Shown piece after piece: positions 15,187 to 25,606 of a stretch of 64,000 nucleotides of DNA (the first letter of the stretch is position 1; the number at the start of each line of letters is the position of its first letter). Source of the stretch: Leptospira noguchii serovar Panama str. CZ214 (GTDB taxonomy: Bacteria > Spirochaetota > Leptospiria > Leptospirales > Leptospiraceae); NCBI RefSeq assembly GCF_000306255.2, contig NZ_AKWY02000001.1, forward strand, positions 124,001 to 188,000, given 5' to 3'. The translations under genes were made by a program, and so were the position numbers. Under the pieces are notes generated by a model that searched no databases, was not told the DNA's origin, and was given only the letters and a program-made list of their open reading frames with translations.

Positions 15187-15286
15187 AGAGTTGTTGAAAA
15201 ATTTCATAGTTAAAATTAACAAAACTGCTTCAATTGACCGTTACATGAAAAAAAACTAAGTGGCGAACTAATTTTTCAACAACTCT
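15187..15286 (-). repeat. Miniature inverted-repeat element, copy 3
   Basis: Reverse-oriented copy with near-perfect ends (AGAGTTGTTGAAAAATT at the left, ATTTTTCAACAACTCT at the right). ATT flanks both sides as a 3-bp direct repeat. Confidence 0.85.
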
Positions 15287-15344
15287 ATTGAGAACGTTTG
15301 GCTTTCTTAAAATACAAGGAATGACTTTTATTTTTTTAATAGTT

Positions 15345-15540
15345 AACTTAAGTTCGTAGAGGAAAAAGTTTTTCACTGTAAATCAGGTTTGTGGTAGTTC
15401 CCACAAATTTTGTCGCCCTTACACATTTTAAATGCCTGTTTTCATGATCAGCTTGTATGAGTTCCCATTTTTTATTCTTTGCGGAAAAATTAGGTCTTAT
15501 AAAATAAAAATCTTACACCAAACTTACGTTAGTTAAATAA
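15345..15540 (+). repeat. Dispersed intergenic repeat family C, copy 1 (diverged)
   Basis: It contains GTGGTAGTTCCCACAAATTT, then GTATGAGTTCCCATTTTT, and ends with TTACACCAAACTTACGTTA. These blocks match parts of the copies at 19300-19575 and 43420-43735. The boundaries are approximate. Confidence 0.5.
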
Positions 15541-15621
15541 AATCTAAATAATTTTAAGCATAAGATTCTTTTTTAACACTGTCTCTGAAGATCGGCTATT
15601 TCAAATCCGAAAGTATTATCT

Positions 15622-15795
15622 ATGGGGAAGATAGAAGGCGAATTTGTAAAACGACATAATTTAAAAATTGAGGAAGTTAGACAAATTGAAATTATAAAAC
15701 AGAAAGAAAAAAGTAAAATTTTAAAATTTCCTAAAGGAAGCATCTGGAATGCAGAAAAAATACGAAAACTTTGTGAGAAGTTATTTTTTCAGTGA
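15622..15795 (+). pseudogene. Short open frame, possible gene remnant (57 aa)
   Basis: An ATG-started frame encoding a lysine-rich peptide (MGKIEGEFVKRHNLKIEEVR at the start, PKGSIWNAEKIRKLCEKLFF at the end). The frame is open 14 codons further upstream to a TTG. No ribosome site is evident and the peptide matches no family I know. Its clean composition suggests either a small gene or the tail of a lost one. Confidence is low. Confidence 0.3.
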
Positions 15796-15918
15796 GATTC
15801 AAAATTTGGAAACTTTACAGAAAAAATGATCTTTTTTTAAAAAATACAAGAAATGCCTTCTTATTTTTTAATAGTTAGGTATGATCTTTAACTAGAGATT
15901 ACTTCGGCTTAATACAAA

Positions 15919-16266
15919 ATGGAAATTTCAAAAGAAGATTATTCTGTGGAAACAGAAAAAAATCGCGGAAGAATTAAAATCTCCGGGACCCTTCGTTTAT
16001 TGAATGTGGATGAATACGATCCGATTATCTCAGCTATTGAAACTGTGCTAGATAATTCTGGGCGTGGAAAGGCTGTTATTGATATTAAAAATTTGGATTT
16101 TTTAAATAGCGCCGGAATTGCTAGTCTTTCTAGATTTGTAGCGGCTTATGATAAGAAAAATTTTCGTTACGTAGAAATCAAAGGTAATAAAAATAGATAT
16201 TGGCAGATCGTATTCTTGGAAAATGTTAAAAAACTCAGGTCGGAAATTCAAACGAGTCTTGAGTAA
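15919..16266 (+). CDS. STAS-like anti-sigma-antagonist-type regulator (slr1659-like)
   Basis: A 115-residue single-domain protein. AVIDIKNLDFLNSAGIASLSRF around 55-77 matches the STAS signature, in which the Ser of the NSAG turn is the phosphorylation site of anti-sigma-factor antagonists. The N-terminal half (RIKISGTLRLLNVDEYDPI) forms the usual strands. It resembles the slr1659 superfamily of regulators, found next to slr1658-type ATPase-fold proteins, and such a gene lies tail-to-tail 2 bases away. A SpoIIE-type phosphatase that might act on it lies at the start of the window; this link is inference. Confidence 0.75.
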   Translation: MEISKEDYSVETEKNRGRIKISGTLRLLNVDEYDPIISAIETVLDNSGRGKAVIDIKNLDFLNSAGIASLSRFVAAYDKKNFRYVEIKGNKNRYWQIVFLENVKKLRSEIQTSLE

Positions 16267-16268
16267 AA

Positions 16269-16844
16269 TCAAAAATTCAAAGTTTTAAATTTTGTTTTTA
16301 TAACTTCATTCAAATCTAAGTACGCTCTTACAATTACTTCGTAAGTAGCTGAAGAAACCTCGTTGATTAAAAATCCTAACCGAACAGGAAAGTCCTTTGA
16401 AAGAAGTAAAAGACCGATTCCTGAATCGTTTTTTTCTCCTTTTTTGAGTTTGTTGATATAGGTTTCGTCCGAATTTCGATCTACCAAAGTCGAGATAGAT
16501 TTTTCCAGTTTATTCTTTGAGATTTCATCGGTTAAGTTTTTAATTTCTATTTTTAGTATTTCGGAATAATATTTTAGATCTAAAAAAATTTCTCCCTTTC
16601 TATCTTTGGAAAATTTTGCGGCATTTTCTATCAATTCGTTGATTACGATCGAAATCGTATTAGAAGTGCTGGAATCCAATTTTTCCTGATAAGAGCAATA
16701 ATTTGAAATGTAATCTGCGGTGAGAGAACAACGTCTCCATTGAACCCGAAGATCCATAGGCCTTAACTTTAATGTAAATTCGCTTTCACAAGGAAGAGAA
16801 TCCGGTATCAGATTATAATGGCCGTATTGGACGGGGTAGTTCAT
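16269..16844 (-). CDS. GHKL ATPase-fold regulator (slr1658-like)
   Basis: A 191-residue protein with a histidine-kinase-type ATPase fold but no phospho-acceptor domain. The N-box is ISIVINELIENAAKFS near 65-80, and a G-box-like NDSGIGLLLLSKD lies near 140. This arrangement is that of anti-sigma-factor kinases or the slr1658 superfamily. It faces the STAS-like gene tail-to-tail with a 2-base gap, instead of the co-directional order expected for a partner-switch module. No clear ribosome site precedes the ATG. Confidence 0.72.
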   Translation of the reverse strand: MNYPVQYGHYNLIPDSLPCESEFTLKLRPMDLRVQWRRCSLTADYISNYCSYQEKLDSSTSNTISIVINELIENAAKFSKDRKGEIFLDLKYYSEILKIEIKNLTDEISKNKLEKSISTLVDRNSDETYINKLKKGEKNDSGIGLLLLSKDFPVRLGFLINEVSSATYEVIVRAYLDLNEVIKTKFKTLNF

Positions 16845-17042
16845 AATATTTTTCGAATTCTTTAATCAGTGATTTATAACGCCCTAAAAACTAATTCTAC
16901 TTTATTAAAAAGATCAAGTTTATAATTTGAAATTATATTTTTACTATAAGGTTCTGAATCAGGAATAGAACAGAATCTTATATCCTTAAAATAGAAATTT
17001 GAATTTAAAATAAGAAAAGTAAAAAATAAATTTGAATTCAGG

Positions 17043-17582
17043 TTAAAAAAGTTTTCTTAACTTATCCAGATATTCGTTCCGATTTGGGTCCGTTTCAGCA
17101 GGAGCCCAGGAAGCAAAATCTTTATCCGTACTGGGTTCATAAGGCCCTGACTTTCCTTCAAAACAAATCGCGTTTTCAGAAAGACAAACGAGAGTATGGT
17201 ATACTCCTGGAGCAATATCGATTCCATATATTGGGCCTTGGGAACTTAAGTAGTGAGTTTCTTGGATTGAACCGTCTTCATTAAAAAGGATAAAACCTAA
17301 ATTTCCTTTTAGCACTAAAAAGGTTTCAGGCTTAGGGGGGAATTTATGTCTGTGTGCTTGCACATAAGTATCACGTGTGAGTACGTTTAAAAATCTTTGA
17401 TATACTTCTGAAAGTTCGTGGAAGTTATGATTTGCTCTTTTACGAGGGGAGGCATTCGCTTTTTGCAATACTTCCGAAAAAAGAGAATCCGTAAGCAGTT
17501 GTTTGTGTGGTTTGGAGTTGAAGTCTGGATTCACAGTAGTCAATAAGATACGATTTGCAGGCCGTGCAAGTATTTCCTGCAT
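17043..17582 (-). CDS. WbuC-family cupin metalloprotein
   Basis: A cupin-fold protein of 179 residues if the ATG at 17582 is used. ASPRKRANHNFHE near 45 is the WbuC signature, and the cupin core follows: QAHRHKFPPKPETFLVLKGNLGFI with metal-ligand His residues, then DIAPGVYHTLVCL. WbuC-like proteins are found with surface-polysaccharide genes; their reaction is not known to me. The ATG overlaps the upstream 2Fe-2S gene by 143 bases in another frame. TTG and GTG starts 13 and 16 codons further in would shorten but not remove the overlap. A weak AAAGAG site lies before the ATG. Confidence 0.8.
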   Translation of the reverse strand: MQEILARPANRILLTTVNPDFNSKPHKQLLTDSLFSEVLQKANASPRKRANHNFHELSEVYQRFLNVLTRDTYVQAHRHKFPPKPETFLVLKGNLGFILFNEDGSIQETHYLSSQGPIYGIDIAPGVYHTLVCLSENAICFEGKSGPYEPSTDKDFASWAPAETDPNRNEYLDKLRKLF

Positions 17583-17679
17583 TTACTCTTTCTATAATTT
17601 CTTGATATTCTACACCTTCGTATCTCGCGGTTTCAACTATAGTTTCAAAGGCTACTTGTGCACAGTGGCATTTATCCAT
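17440..17679 (-). CDS. BFD-like [2Fe-2S]-binding small protein
   Basis: A 79-residue protein whose first 55 residues match bacterioferritin-associated ferredoxin (BFD)-like domains: MDKCHCAQVAF supplies the first Cys pair and GNTCTACKSYL the second. The helix between them is of the usual length. The last 25 residues, beyond the domain, lie in the overlap with the WbuC-like gene. Such domains carry electrons or release iron from bacterioferritin; the partner here is unknown. It is probably co-transcribed with the cupin gene. Confidence 0.75.
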   Translation of the reverse strand: MDKCHCAQVAFETIVETARYEGVEYQEIIERVNAGNTCTACKSYLIDYCESRLQLQTTQTTAYGFSFFGSIAKSECLPS

Positions 17680-17950
17680 TTTGGTATAACTCTTGGAACG
17701 ATTTCCTTAACAATGTAAATGAGACTCAGTCTTAGTGTCAAATCGTACATTGATTTTTTAAGAATTTTTCTAGAAATTCAAAAGTTTATAAATTCTAAAA
17801 GAGACATAATTTAAAAAAATTTCAAGAAAGGTTCCATTTTTAAAGATTTCGTTGGAATACAAGGGAATCTAGATTTTAAGTCTATCCCAAACTATCCAAG
17901 TTTGTGTTAGATTTCAAAGTGTAGGAACTATTTTGTTTCAAAGTTAAAGG

Positions 17951-18696
17951 TTAACATTGAGTCAATCGAGTGTGATATACCCAAATTCCATTTTTTAGTT
18001 TTCCGATTTTTTGCTGAAATGACTTACTCTTTTCAATCCACTCTTGTCTTTCTTTACTAATCTGAATTAACTTTCCATTTTTAGCGATTTTATAAGTTTG
18101 ATTTAGATATTCACAAGAAGAGTAGTTATAATATGCCCGAATCGTTTTTGTTTTTGAATTGAAAGTTGGACTTACTAATTCACTTAATTCCTTCTTTTCA
18201 ATAAAAAGATTTTTAGAAGGATCAAATAACCAAATAGTATAACCTTTATTTCCGGTTGCTCCTTGATAAAGTATCAATCTAATATCTTTGTACCCATCAA
18301 AATTCATATCTTCTGCTACAAAAAATTCTTCGTCTTCTTTCGGAGGATCGATTCTTTCGATTTTTAGTGTTTGGCTGAGAATGTTTTCGTTTCTTTTTGA
18401 AATCTCAATACGATCAAAGACGTTATATATATCGATTCCACCTACGAGATGAAATTTATAAATAGGTAAATCCTTATGAATTGTAAAATTGCATATAACT
18501 TAACTCCGCCACGCAGATATTCTGATGTAGTAGAATTCTTTAGTTTTTGATTCAAAGGAAGGGTTATACAATCTTCTATAATTTTTTCAGAATTTTGATT
18601 GAGTTGAGCAGTCAATTTTTGAATATTAGAAAAATATTTTATATTGTCATTTGTAGAATTGCAAATTATAACCCAAATACTTGTTCCAATTCCCAA
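17951..18696 (-). pseudogene. Frameshifted membrane-anchored protein gene, XAC2610-like C-terminal part
   Basis: Two minus-strand frames read as one broken gene. The upstream frame (18442-18696) begins in a membrane segment and ends shortly after GGVKLYAILQF. The frame just below carries on as HKDLPIYKFHLVGGIDIY and runs through to FFVAED-MNFDGYKDIRL and the stop at 17951. One extra T in the run complementary to 18485-18488 would restore KLYAIFTIHKDLPIYKF in a single frame. A second frameshift near 18767 separates an upstream ATG (18794; MIHSKILGK) from the membrane segment. MNFDGYKDIRLILYQGATGN resembles XAC2610-type beta-propeller-like proteins. It is either a pseudogene or a sequence with homopolymer errors. 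Confidence 0.75.
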
Positions 18697-19149
18697 TCCA
18701 AAAACTAAAAGGATGAAAAAACTTTTCTTTAATACATTAGAATTTATAAATATTTCTTTTATTGAGTTTTTCCTAAAATTTTAGAATGAATCATTTTTAG
18801 ATCTTCAATAAAAAGTATTACTGATCCTATAAAATTGGATACTGTAAATTTTTTTATAAAATCCTATTTTAAAGCAAAAATATTGATATTTTATTATAAG
18901 TTCTGAGTGAAATAATACTACTATTCGGACGTATGAAAATAGTACCAGAAAATGAATGGGCGATTTTACAAAGGCGCCAAAATTCTCAAAAAATTATATC
19001 TAACTTGAAATCGTTGGTTTTTTAAAGAAGATCCTACATTTTAAGTTGTAAAACAGGCTTAGATAGTATTATTTTTATGCGCCCGAGTGGTAGGAGCTTT
19101 TATTTTTAACATTCTAGAGAATTAAAGTTCCCAAGCATAAACTTATTAC

Positions 19150-19184
<35 letters not shown>

Positions 19185-19190
19185 GGCTAA

Positions 19191-19299
<109 letters not shown>

Positions 19300-19300
<1 letters not shown>

Positions 19301-19575
19301 TCATTTAATGTGAATTCGCGGAGGAATTCATGATTCTGAAAAATTAGGATTTGAACTTTGCAGATTGATTCCTAAAATGTGGGAACTCCCGCAAATTAAG
19401 ATTTTACAAACAAATTCTGAAATTGTAGGAACTCATACTTTTAGAAAGTTTTTTCTAAAAGTGGAGATTTCTGATTTTTATAGCTTCTTAAAACTAGAAG
19501 CATAATAATTTTCACATTCATTTTACTTTTATTATAAAATTAACTTTTAAAAAACGGATTCTTACACCGAGTTCA
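19300..19575 (-). repeat. Dispersed intergenic repeat family C, copy 2
   Basis: Its first 160 bases are the reverse complement of 43565-43725. Shared blocks include ATGTGGGAACTCCCGCAAAT and GTAGGAACTCATACTTTTAG on this strand. It ends near TTACACCGAGTTCATGTTA. Confidence 0.7.
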
Positions 19576-19686
19576 TGTTATTGGATAAGAATTTTTGTGA
19601 GGCAGCGGACTTTCCATTTTTGTAAAGCTGTCACTTTCTGCAGAAATCCAATTTTAAGAATAAATTTGTTTAGAGTTTTGAAGAAA

Positions 19687-19765
<79 letters not shown>

Positions 19766-19769
19766 TGGG

Positions 19770-20580
<811 letters not shown>

Positions 20581-20623
20581 AAGGTGAGAATTTAAGTTAT
20601 TCAGTTAAAATGAAAGCAAAATC

Positions 20624-20711
<88 letters not shown>

Positions 20712-20722
20712 TAGGTTGCAAT

Positions 20723-20810
<88 letters not shown>

Positions 20811-20909
20811 AACGGAATTACTTTACCGCGAGAAAACCCCTCTGTGTCAAGGGAATTGTTCTTTGCGTTCTTGGATCTTTGTATTTCTTGGAAGCGGTTA
20901 AAGATAGAA

Positions 20910-22148
20910 ATGAAAATTGATTCTGAAGGTCATAAAAGTCGTTCTAAAATACAAACTCACAAAAATAAAATTTTACTCAAACCTCGTTCTTGGGTGAATT
21001 TAGGTTATTCGATCGCAAATTCAGAAGGAGAAACTTTCTTTTTGAAAAATGCGATTCCGGGTGAAACGGTTGATGCGCTTTTTTTTAAAAAATCAGGTTC
21101 TTTATTTTGGGGAACTGTTTCCAAAATCCATGAGGTTTCATCGGAGAGAATCTCTTCCGATTGTAGCATATTTCCTCGTTGTGGCGGTTGTTCTTATCGT
21201 CATGTTTCTTATAAAAAAGAATTAGAGATCAAAAAATTTCTACTTCAAGAAACGCTCGAACGTTTTTTATCTAAAAAACATATTCAAATTCCTGAAATTG
21301 AAATTCTCAGCGGTGACCCAAACGGTTATAGAAACACGGCTCAGATTCAATTAGGATTTGCTGGGAACAAAAGGCTCGCTGGTTTTTACGAAGAATTTTC
21401 CCATTCTATTGTAAATCTTCCTGAAGAAGGATGTAAAAATTTACCTCAAGAAATGAATTCCGCTTTTGCTGAGTTTTTAAAACAGGAATCAAAACAGATT
21501 TCAAAATTAAAAACTCTTTCTTTTCGATTAGAAGGAACAAAAATTATTTCTTACAAAAAAAAGTCCGTAAGTTTTAGTGAAAACATTAGAATTCCAGAAT
21601 TAAAAAAAATCGTTTGGGAAGTTCCGGCAGGCGGGTTTTTACAAGTAAATCGTTATCTCATTGCTACTTGGTTAGAAAAAATTTTTAAATTAGTTCCAAA
21701 TAACCAAAATAGAATATTAGAGTTATATTGTGGATCTGGATTGATAGCAATTGCTCTTGAATCTAAAGCTAAAAGTTGGTCGGGTTACGAGATTTCTTCG
21801 GATTGTATTGAACAAGCCAAAAAAAACGTTTTACAAAACGGTATTTCATCCTGCAATTTTAAAACGTTGGATTTGAATATTGATTCGATTGATTCTACGG
21901 ATTTGTTAAATTCTTCCTTTTGGATTATGAATCCTCCCCGAGCGGGACTTTCTAAAAAAGTTTTACAAACTCTAATAGAAACACGTCCGGATGGTTTTTT
22001 ATATTCTAGCTGTAATCATTCTACTCTTATAAGAGATCTTTCTTTGTTTTTAAACAAAGATTATAAACTTTCAAATGTAACCTTGGTCGACTTTTTTCCA
22101 AGAACAAAACATTTTGAAGTTATTGTAAAGGTCGAAAAGGAAAATTAA
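20910..22148 (+). CDS. TRAM-domain RNA (uracil-5) methyltransferase, TrmA/RlmD-type
   Basis: A 412-residue enzyme of the TrmA/RumA family, which forms 5-methyluridine in tRNA or rRNA. A TRAM-like RNA-binding part (about 20-80, VNLGYSIAN...[11 protein letters not shown]) is followed by the iron-sulphur cysteines ([14 protein letters not shown]). The SAM site is [16 protein letters not shown] near 275, [10 protein letters not shown] is the substrate-binding motif IV, and the catalytic Cys is in [11 protein letters not shown]. The frame is open further upstream to a GTG at 20844. I prefer the ATG at 20910, but neither start has a good ribosome site. Which nucleotide it methylates cannot be read from sequence. 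Confidence 0.9.
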   Translation: MKIDSEGHKSRSKIQTHKNKILLKPRSWVNLGYSIANSEGETFFLKNAIPGETVDALFFKKSGSLFWGTVSKIHEVSSERISSDCSIFPRCGGCSYRHVSYKKELEIKKFLLQETLERFLSKKHIQIPEIEILSGDPNGYRNTAQIQLGFAGNKRLAGFYEEFSHSIVNLPEEGCKNLPQEMNSAFAEFLKQESKQISKLKTLSFRLEGTKIISYKKKSVSFSENIRIPELKKIVWEVPAGGFLQVNRYLIATWLEKIFKLVPNNQNRILELYCGSGLIAIALESKAKSWSGYEISSDCIEQAKKNVLQNGISSCNFKTLDLNIDSIDSTDLLNSSFWIMNPPRAGLSKKVLQTLIETRPDGFLYSSCNHSTLIRDLSLFLNKDYKLSNVTLVDFFPRTKHFEVIVKVEKEN

Positions 22149-22208
22149 GATTTTACTATTACTCAGAGTTCTATATTAGAGTTTTTGAAAGATAATTTTC
22201 TTTTCTTT

Positions 22209-22306
22209 TTTACTACTCAGAGCTATAAAATCCCTAGTCTTTTGCGCTGAAACAGGTTTTGCAATAAAATTTACGGTACTCAATTAGATAGAGGATCAGT
22301 AAGAAC
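22209..22306 (+). repeat. Dispersed intergenic repeat family D, copy 1
   Basis: Shares TACTACTCA..CTATA, AACAGGTTTTGCAATAAAAT, TTACGGTA and GAGGATCAGTAA with the copies at 22681-22785 and 25607-25706, in the same order and spacing. Confidence 0.65.
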
Positions 22307-22553
22307 CTGCCCCTAAATATAAAGATTACAAAAATTTGATAATGGAAACTATTAGAAAGTTTATAAATGTTCAGATATAACGATTTTTGTGAGAGTTCCT
22401 GCATTTGTTAGAAATTTCTAAAAAATCTTCGTTTATGCTTTTTGAGGTTTGGCACAATTTTTAAACCGAATAGACAATGTAGTTTTTCTACTAATATTTT
22501 ACACTCAAACTAGTTTTGTGATATAGATTCGTGGCTCTATTATATAGGAATCG

Positions 22554-22597
22554 GTCATGTGATATTGAATTTTTCAATAAATTTAATATCACATGAC
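22554..22597. repeat. Long perfect hairpin
   Basis: GTCATGTGATATT pairs with AATATCACATGAC. The stem continues inward with one G-T pair to about 19 base pairs around a 6-base loop. No T-tract follows, so it is not a standard terminator. It may be an operator-like palindrome or the core of another repeat. Confidence 0.6.
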
Positions 22598-22680
22598 TGA
22601 GATCAAAAATTTGTTTTTACTGATAAGCTAAATTCTGTGTAAAAAGATTGGAAATAATTTTTTAAGTATATAAAATTCTA

Positions 22681-22785
22681 TTTTTACTACTCATAACTAT
22701 ATAATAAAGTACCTAATATTTTACATAGAATCAGCTTTTTGCGATAGAATTAACGGTATTTAATTTTATAGAGATCAGTAAAACG
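22681..22785 (+). repeat. Dispersed intergenic repeat family D, copy 2
   Basis: The second copy, 470 bases after the first: TTTTTACTACTCATAACTAT at the start, then ATAGAATTAACGGTATTTAA and a GAGATCAGTAAAAC end. Confidence 0.65.
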
Positions 22786-22877
22786 AAACGTTATACTCAA
22801 TCTTCTGATTTCTAAAAATATTTAAATCCTATATTCAATTTAAATTGACTGTGTATAATTTCATAAAAAATAACGTT

Positions 22878-23474
22878 ATGTACCGATATTTGTATTTCGT
22901 TTTAAAAATATTCATTTTAATTTCTTTGTTACTACAATGTAAACAAGACCAGGAAGGCCCCAAGGATCCGTTTAAAGACTTATCTGAGGAAGAGATCATG
23001 AGCCTCGTTCAATTTTATAATATTGTTACCCCGAGATGTGGCGCAGACGTAGCAATTGCAAGAAAAATTGCGTCCTTTTCTTCCGATGATATTGAAGTGG
23101 TTTATTCATATTCGGGAGATAGGCCGATTACGATTTGTGGTATGGACAAGGGATTTGCTGAAATTACAATTCAAAAGAGCGGTAGATATAAAGTAGGTTC
23201 TATGAAAAGTGGTTATGGTAAAACTAAATGCGGGACTTCAACACTTTCTAGTGAAAGATATCTTGAAGTTTATTTAAATAATTATAATTTAAATCCGGTA
23301 AATGGAAGTGATGAGACTGGATCTTTTATTACTTTCAATGCAAGTCCAGGAGATAAATTTAAAATTAACCTCATTGAGAATTTCAGCGGAGTTTATTGTG
23401 CAAATTCATACGGTGGAGTTGCGGGAACACAAATCGAAAATTCGGCAGCAACCGGAATTTTACAAAAACTTTAA
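22878..23474 (+). CDS. Putative lipoprotein, unknown
   Basis: A 198-residue exported protein. MYRYLYFVLKIFILISLLLQ followed by Cys is a lipoprotein signal of the loose Leptospira type. The mature part has six cysteines (CGADVAIA, TICGMD, TKCGTST, YCANSYGG) and a beta-rich Gly/Ser look, suggesting a disulphide-linked extracytoplasmic domain. I recognise no family. A TTG 11 codons upstream also keeps the frame open, but the signal peptide starts at this ATG. A good terminator follows 84 bases after the stop. Confidence 0.75.
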   Translation: MYRYLYFVLKIFILISLLLQCKQDQEGPKDPFKDLSEEEIMSLVQFYNIVTPRCGADVAIARKIASFSSDDIEVVYSYSGDRPITICGMDKGFAEITIQKSGRYKVGSMKSGYGKTKCGTSTLSSERYLEVYLNNYNLNPVNGSDETGSFITFNASPGDKFKINLIENFSGVYCANSYGGVAGTQIENSAATGILQKL

Positions 23475-23558
23475 TTTCGATTTATATAGAAATGATCTAT
23501 GATATGGAAATAAGAATGTTGTAGACTAAGATAAAAATTTTTCATTTACTCTCATCGC

Positions 23559-23587
23559 AAAGCCGGAATTAGTTCCGGCTTTTTTAT
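23559..23587 (+). terminator. Rho-independent terminator after the lipoprotein gene
   Basis: AAAGCCGGAA pairs with TTCCGGCTTT around a TTAG loop and runs into a T-tract. Confidence 0.9.
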
Positions 23588-23611
23588 TTCCTTTTGAAAT
23601 ACGTTGTCATT

Positions 23612-23709
23612 TGAGTTGTTGAAAAATTCCATATTTCAGATTAACAAAATTGCTTCATCGGCTGTTTCCATAAAAGAAACTGATGGAGAATTAATTTTTC
23701 AACAACTCT
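23612..23709 (-). repeat. Miniature inverted-repeat element, copy 4
   Basis: Reverse-oriented copy starting TGAGTTGTTGAAAAATTCC and ending TTTTTCAACAACTCT. ATT lies on both outer sides as a direct repeat. Confidence 0.85.
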
Positions 23710-24181
23710 ATTTGAGATTTAATTCAAAAATATATAATAGAATACTAATGTTTTTATTTAAAACAGAACTTTAGGACTTTGGGGAAAAAATTCAAAGTAC
23801 TAAATTTTATAGGGATCACGAGTAGTATTCGGATGTAAATTTTATTCAAGATTCTCTTAAATCTTTTTATTGTTTAGCAAGCTTACGGAACGATTTTTAT
23901 TTTTTGCGTGTTCGTTCAAGCCGCTGATTTTACACAAAAATACGATTTAAAATCTATCATCTTTTTAAAGAAAAAAACTAAATTTTTATATAGGCCTTCA
24001 TTTATGCAGGTTTCTTAAATTAATAATTAGGTTACGTATTCTTAAGCGGTATATATTTCTTTAGTATAATTTTTATTTATTAGTTTAATATTATATTCTT
24101 AAGTATTTATTACTCAATGGATTGAACCCTGTTACTTTTGTAGCAAGAGTTGTTTTTTTATAACGTATTTTATAAATCCTA

Positions 24182-24211
24182 TTGACAGATCTTTTTTATT
24201 ATTAGTGTTAT
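24182..24211 (+). promoter_or_regulatory. Sigma-70-type promoter candidate for the SGNH hydrolase gene
   Basis: TTGACA at 24182-24187 is a perfect -35 box and TGTTAT at 24206-24211 a reasonable -10 box, with an 18-base gap. It lies about 90 bases before the start codon and about 100 bases of leader would remain. Based on consensus only. Confidence 0.45.
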
Positions 24212-24303
24212 TATAAAAAAACAAGGGTTGTGGATGATCAAAAGTTGATTTTTTTTCTTAAAACAGGTGGGGGTTGTCCGGACTCTAATAAGGAGAAATG
24301 CAA

Positions 24304-25578
24304 ATGTTTAGAAAGATAAAATGGTTTATGGTTTTTCTGTTGTCGTTTGTTTTTGAAGTCGTAAGTTTAGCGGCTCAATCACAAGCCGAGCTTTTTGCGA
24401 GACCTGGAGTTATCGGTGATTCTTTGAGCCAAGGTTTTTTTGGCGCTACTGTGGAGAAAAAAACTCAACGCTGGGCTTATCCTATATTGGTTAGCGAACA
24501 GGCCGGTTCTTCGGTTTCGTATAATGTTCTTAAAGGACCTTGGATAAATTTTGAGAGTGTTCTACAAGGAGATTGTGGCCCCTTTTGTATTATAAGCTCT
24601 TTGATAGGAGGGAACGTTTCCACTGTAGATCTTCCTACAAACGTAGGAATTTCAGGAGCCGAATATAGTTCTGTTTTAAGAACTTCGGGTAAATGTAAAG
24701 ATATTACTGCAATGAAATGGAAGAGAGAGTGGAATTGGTGGAGTTGGTTTTGGCCTTCTTATCGTTGGGTGAAAGTTAAAGATTGTCAAACTCCTAATAA
24801 ATTTCATCGATTTGGTCTTCGTGATTCTGGTACTCAAATAGAAATTATGGAGAAGGTAAAACCTACTTTTCTTTTTGGAACTGCAGCAGGCAATCACGTG
24901 CTTTGTACTGTACTTACAACTTCTACTTCTTGTTTAGATGAAACACGATATAAAAAAGACATTCGTGAAGTAATGAGACGCTTGGCAGCAATTGGGAGCA
25001 TTAAAGGAGGCGTTTTGTTTACGGTTCCAAATGTGACTACACTTTTCTTTTTGGATCGACATAGAGATTTCAAAGGAAGAGGGAATTTAACAGGATTAAA
25101 AGCGTTTTACCGTAGCTACGTAACTCATGAAGGTCAAGTTTTAGATTCGAGAGAAGTCAGTCAGATTACAAATTACTTAAGCATGGTGAACGATGAAATC
25201 AAAGCTCAAGGTGCAGCGATGGGGTTTGCGGTTGCAGATCTAAAAGTAGTCTTTGACGATTTGAAAGAAAACGGACGTCGTATAGAAAGCCCTAGTGGTT
25301 GGAGTCCGGGGCATGCTCGTGCGAGTTGGCCTTTACCAGGACAACCTGGGATTTTTAGCTTGGACGGTGTACATCCTAACATGTATGGACATGCAGTTTT
25401 TGCAAATGAGTTAATTAAAGCCATAAATTCTCATTACGGTTTTAGCATTCCTCAAGTTAGCGAATATACGGCTTGGTATTATGATAGTTTAAATAGAGAT
25501 CCGATTGATCTAAAGAAATATCTAAAGGAATATACGATTGGAATATATATTTCTTGGATTCTTCAGGTCTTTACTTAA
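24304..25578 (+). CDS. Secreted SGNH/GDSL-family hydrolase
   Basis: A 424-residue exported hydrolase. A signal peptide ([17 protein letters not shown]...SLAAQSQA) is followed by block [14 protein letters not shown] with the nucleophile Ser, an [12 protein letters not shown] segment with Gly and Asn of block III, and [15 protein letters not shown] with the Asp-x-x-His of block V. The SGNH tetrad is thus complete and an esterase or lipase activity is likely. A Trp-rich insertion ([20 protein letters not shown]) near 140 is unusual and might contact lipid or sugar. AAGGAG lies too close to the first ATG (24298), so I use the second. A promoter-like signal lies upstream. Confidence 0.85.
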   Translation: MFRKIKWFMVFLLSFVFEVVSLAAQSQAELFARPGVIGDSLSQGFFGATVEKKTQRWAYPILVSEQAGSSVSYNVLKGPWINFESVLQGDCGPFCIISSLIGGNVSTVDLPTNVGISGAEYSSVLRTSGKCKDITAMKWKREWNWWSWFWPSYRWVKVKDCQTPNKFHRFGLRDSGTQIEIMEKVKPTFLFGTAAGNHVLCTVLTTSTSCLDETRYKKDIREVMRRLAAIGSIKGGVLFTVPNVTTLFFLDRHRDFKGRGNLTGLKAFYRSYVTHEGQVLDSREVSQITNYLSMVNDEIKAQGAAMGFAVADLKVVFDDLKENGRRIESPSGWSPGHARASWPLPGQPGIFSLDGVHPNMYGHAVFANELIKAINSHYGFSIPQVSEYTAWYYDSLNRDPIDLKKYLKEYTIGIYISWILQVFT

Positions 25579-25606
25579 ACGGGATCTATGAAATCCAAAG
25601 ATATGG

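Larger units (their letters stand above)
22149..22877. other. AT-rich spacer with family D repeats and a hairpin
   Basis: The spacer holds two direct copies of repeat family D (22209-22306 and 22681-22785) and a long hairpin at 22554-22597. A block near 22385-22510 resembles repeat family C but is too diverged to call. No gene was seen. Confidence 0.5.
23475..24303. other. Spacer with terminator, miniature element and promoter-like signal
   Basis: It holds the terminator at 23559-23587, miniature element copy 4 (23612-23709), a weak family-D-like block near 23740-23840, and a promoter-like TTGACA/TGTTAT pair at 24182-24211 upstream of the SGNH hydrolase gene. Confidence 0.55.

Noticed and set aside
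18933..19025. 30-codon frame starting MKIVPENEWAILQ
   Set aside because: Too short, no ribosome site, no relatives known to me.
22554..22597. Hairpin read as a terminator
   Set aside because: No T-tract and no gene ending within 400 bases on either strand.
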